From BRH-c54 sp965284565 (GTDB taxonomy: Bacteria > Bacteroidota > Bacteroidia > Flavobacteriales_E > Vicingaceae): a DNA stretch of 64,000 nucleotides. Positions 61,431 through 64,000 of this stretch are shown here, one piece after another. The stretch's first letter is position 1. The number at the start of each line of letters is the position of its first letter. A program made the translations under genes and the position numbers. Below the pieces are notes generated by a model. It did not search any database. It saw nothing but the letters and a program-made list of their open reading frames with translations, and was not told the DNA's origin. The DNA is taken from NCBI GenBank assembly GCA_965284565.1, contig OZ260100.1, positions 558,001 to 622,000 on the forward strand, written 5' to 3'.

Positions 61431-63245
61431 ATGAATAAACTAATCTTTATAATAGCAATAGGTTTGTTGGACCTGTCAACACAAGCCCAAACAGTATCCA
61501 CTCAATTTGGTCAAATTCAGGGAAGTTTAAATGGAAGTATTTACCAGTTTTTAGGAGTCCCCTTTGCAAAACCTCCAGTTGACACATTACGATGGAAAGC
61601 ACCACAAAATCCAAATTCATGGTCTGGTATTTTATCAACCACAAGTTTTGCTCCTGTTTGTCCTCAAAAAAGATTTGAACAGGGTGACACTACCTACACC
61701 ATTGAAGGAAATGAGGATTGCCTTTATCTCAATATTTGGAGTCCACAAATTACTTCTGGGAACAAAGCAGTAATGGTCTTTATTCATGGTGGTGGTAATC
61801 AACAAGGTGGAACAAGTCAAACTACTGGTGGAACACAAATCTTCTTTGGAAAAAATTTGTCTGAAAGAGGAGATGTGGTGGTAGTGACTATTCAATACCG
61901 ACTTGGTCCATTAGGTTACTTGGTTCATCCTGGTCTTGAAGCAGAAAACATAAATGGTGTAGCAGGTAATTATGCTGTACTTGACCAAATTTTGGCATTA
62001 CAGTGGGTTCAAAATAACATTGCAAATTTTGGTGGAGACCCTACTAAAGTAATGATATTTGGCGAAAGTGCGGGAGGCGTTAACGTTGGAAACCTTCTTA
62101 CAACACCTTTGGCAAGTGGTTTATTTCAACGTGCCTGCATCCAAAGTGCTTCCCCTATAATAAATGATTATAATGACTCAAAAACCAAAGGAATAGCATA
62201 CATTGACAGCTTTACCACTACAGGTACCAACGTTCAAAAAATTGCTTATATGCGTTCATTAGATGCCGATTCACTTTTATTCTTTGAATCTAGTCCTTTA
62301 GCGGGAGGTGTTGTTCAAATGAACTGGCAACCAGTAGTTGACAATGTTGTTTTCAATAACTATCCAACACAAATTTTTCAATCAGGTAATTTCAATAAAG
62401 TACCATTAATTATTGGTTCTAATTCAGAAGAAGTGAGTTTGTCGGTTCCACAAACTGTTTTACCATATATGGTTACTGCCCTTATTAATTCAACTGTCCC
62501 ACCTCCCTACCAAGCTCAAGCTTTCGCATTATATCCTCCTGGATCTAATTCCACACAAGCAAGAGCATCTTATGTAGGAATATTATCAGATGCTCAATTT
62601 ACAAGTACAACAAGACGAACGGCACAATGTGTTAGTTTAAATCAAACAGAACCTGTTTGGAGATATTTTTTTACTCATAAACACACTATTCCTCAATTAG
62701 CAACATTTGGTTCCTATCATGGCATGGAACTATTTTATGTTTTTAACAATTGGGAAAATGCTACTTTAGGTAGTGGAATTTTGTTTAAATCCGCTGATGA
62801 TTCAGTACAAAATGTAATGTTGGACTATTGGGTAAACTTTGCCAACACAGGAAATCCAAATGGTAGCGGACTAGTTAATTGGAATCAATATCAAAGCTCG
62901 ACTGATTGTTATCTCGAAATTAAAGCTACACCCAATGGTACACAATGTGGTTTAAGAACAGCTGAATCAAATCTATGGGATGATGTTGCTGGGTTTACTG
63001 GGTGTACAAGTACTGTGGGTATTGAAGAAGTAATAAATTCAGAAACTCTTTTTATTTATCCCAATCCAACAAATACATTAATACATGTTGACTGTCAAAA
63101 TGGATTCCAAATATTCAGTTCAACAGGACAATTGTTTAAAGAAAGTATCGACCCAACAAACCAAATCAATATTTCTGACCTTCCAACAGGACTTTATATT
63201 TTAAAAACAAATAACATGGTTGGGCGCTTTATAAAGACAGAATAG
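61431..63245 (+). CDS. type B carboxylesterase exported by T9SS
   Basis: This 604-residue alpha/beta-hydrolase begins with a signal peptide (ending TQAQ). The carboxylesterase pattern is visible: FLGVPFAKPPV, EDCLYLNIWSP, the oxyanion segment FIHGGGNQQGG, the nucleophile GESAGG with Ser213, a likely Glu in IGSNSEEVSL near 335 and His in SYHGMELFYVF near 425. The last 75 residues, from LFIYPNPTNTLIHVD to GRFIKTE, form a type A T9SS sorting domain. It hydrolyses ester bonds outside the cell, on an unknown substrate. It has its own promoter region and is followed by a DUF3050 gene. Confidence 0.93.
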   Translation: MNKLIFIIAIGLLDLSTQAQTVSTQFGQIQGSLNGSIYQFLGVPFAKPPVDTLRWKAPQNPNSWSGILSTTSFAPVCPQKRFEQGDTTYTIEGNEDCLYLNIWSPQITSGNKAVMVFIHGGGNQQGGTSQTTGGTQIFFGKNLSERGDVVVVTIQYRLGPLGYLVHPGLEAENINGVAGNYAVLDQILALQWVQNNIANFGGDPTKVMIFGESAGGVNVGNLLTTPLASGLFQRACIQSASPIINDYNDSKTKGIAYIDSFTTTGTNVQKIAYMRSLDADSLLFFESSPLAGGVVQMNWQPVVDNVVFNNYPTQIFQSGNFNKVPLIIGSNSEEVSLSVPQTVLPYMVTALINSTVPPPYQAQAFALYPPGSNSTQARASYVGILSDAQFTSTTRRTAQCVSLNQTEPVWRYFFTHKHTIPQLATFGSYHGMELFYVFNNWENATLGSGILFKSADDSVQNVMLDYWVNFANTGNPNGSGLVNWNQYQSSTDCYLEIKATPNGTQCGLRTAESNLWDDVAGFTGCTSTVGIEEVINSETLFIYPNPTNTLIHVDCQNGFQIFSSTGQLFKESIDPTNQINISDLPTGLYILKTNNMVGRFIKTE

Positions 63246-63281
63246 GCAAACAGTATTGAAAAGTCATCACAAAAAACCAAA

Positions 63282-64000
63282 ATGAGTAGAATACAACATA
63301 TAGAAAATGAAATTTCTGAGTTAAGAACTCAATTGCAAAATCATAAGCTTTATAAAAATTTAAAAGATATAAATGGCATAAAAATATTTATGGAAAATCA
63401 CGTATTTGCAGTATGGGATTTTATGTCATTATTAAAAGCTCTACAAATAGAACTAACTAGTGTTAATATTCCATGGACACCAAAATCAAATTCATCTTTA
63501 ACAAGGTTTATCAATGAAATTGTATTTGCAGAAGAAAGTGATATAAACGAATTGGGTGAACCTAAAAGCCATTATGAAATGTATTTAGACGCTATGGTTC
63601 AATTAGATGCTGACACCTCTCAAATCACTCAATTTGTTAAATTAATTAAAGAAGGTTTCTCGATTGATAATGCTGCAAAAAAAATTCAGTTAGATAAAAC
63701 TGTTCAAGATTTTATTGGTTATACATTTGAGGTAATAAGTACTCATCAACCACATTTAATAGCTGCCGCTTTTACTTTTGGCAGAGAAGACTTAATTCCT
63801 GATATGTTTATTGAAATATTAAAAAACTCAGAAGAAAAACAAAAAACAGCCTCAAACAAATTAGTCTATTATCTAAATCGACATATTGAGTTAGATGGTG
63901 ATGAACATGGTCCTTTATCATTACAAATGATTACAGAATTATGTGGTAATGATGATGAAAAGTGGAAGGAAGTTTTAACTGTATCTAAACAAGCTTTGCA
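63282..64000 (+). CDS. DUF3050-family protein, cut by window end
   Basis: From ATG 63282 the frame stays open to the end of the window (239 codons). The sequence fits the DUF3050 family: NGIKIFMENHVFAVWDFMSL, KALQIELTSVNIPWTPKSNS, INEIVFAEESDINELG and SHYEMYLDAMVQLDADTSQI. These helical proteins have a haem-oxygenase-like look, with His and Glu residues (ENHVFAVWDF, FAEES) that may bind metal; the activity is unknown. It lies 36 bases after the esterase gene and may be cotranscribed with it. The C-terminus is not seen. Confidence 0.82.
   Translation, partial: MSRIQHIENEISELRTQLQNHKLYKNLKDINGIKIFMENHVFAVWDFMSLLKALQIELTSVNIPWTPKSNSSLTRFINEIVFAEESDINELGEPKSHYEMYLDAMVQLDADTSQITQFVKLIKEGFSIDNAAKKIQLDKTVQDFIGYTFEVISTHQPHLIAAAFTFGREDLIPDMFIEILKNSEEKQKTASNKLVYYLNRHIELDGDEHGPLSLQMITELCGNDDEKWKEVLTVSKQAL

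Noticed and set aside
61447..61895. Frames on both strands overlapping the carboxylesterase gene
   Set aside because: They contradict the frame that holds the GESAGG motif, signal peptide and T9SS domain.

Overview
The window looks like chromosomal DNA of a Bacteroidota (most likely Flavobacteriales) bacterium. It is very AT-rich, several genes are preceded by the phylum's TAnnTTTG -7 box, and four secreted proteins end in type IX secretion (T9SS) sorting domains or remnants of them. A SusC-like TonB receptor paired with a DUF4249 lipoprotein and a LytTR two-component pair fit the same assignment. No rRNA, CRISPR array or complete transposon was seen. One tRNA (Glu, anticodon TTC) is present at 13111-13182.

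Layout. 1-12.9 kb is ordinary chromosome: a truncated MMPL/RND exporter, an oligopeptide-type ABC binding lipoprotein, a conserved 607-residue protein of unknown function, a large secreted Asp-box/PKD protein, a small outer-membrane barrel, purK-purE, and a two-gene unit with a GyrI-like domain. 13.1-39.9 kb, just downstream of tRNA-Glu, reads as a mobile or accessory island. Its left part (13.4-21.7 kb) carries a polymerase-A-like protein, a solitary C5-cytosine methyltransferase, a ParB-like protein, an RteC-like protein and a minimal tyrosine recombinase, with many small unknown genes. Its centre (22.0-33.5 kb) is one long minus-strand defence operon: hsdR, hsdM, an hsdS fused to an extra C-terminal domain, an HNH-type protein, a small unknown, mcrB, mcrC and a DUF5655 protein. 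Its right part (33.8-39.9 kb) holds a winged-helix protein opposite a large inverted repeat, unknown genes, a 132-bp MITE-like element, a T9SS protein, a Xre regulator with repeated operator-like sites, and a gene-free stretch with degenerate repeats.

40-64 kb returns to chromosome-like content. A five-gene operon combines inositol-3-phosphate synthase, a PAP2-type lipid synthase/phosphatase, a GDPD lipoprotein, an outer-membrane protein and a GbsR/MarR regulator, and is a candidate inositol-lipid locus. Next come a TetR-controlled tripartite RND pump and an HxlR-controlled redox cluster (SDR, nitroreductase, DoxX-like) with a 36-bp palindromic operator. The rest is a TonB receptor with DUF4249 lipoprotein, a LytS-like kinase and LytTR regulator separated by a fatty-acid hydroxylase, small secreted proteins, a T9SS-exported carboxylesterase, and a DUF3050 gene cut by the window end.

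The most interesting parts are the hybrid type I / type IV restriction operon with its HsdS fusion and a peptide shared by HsdS and HsdR, the polymerase-like protein of the island, and several unexplained repeat or palindrome sites. All family assignments come from motif recognition by eye; no database search was run.
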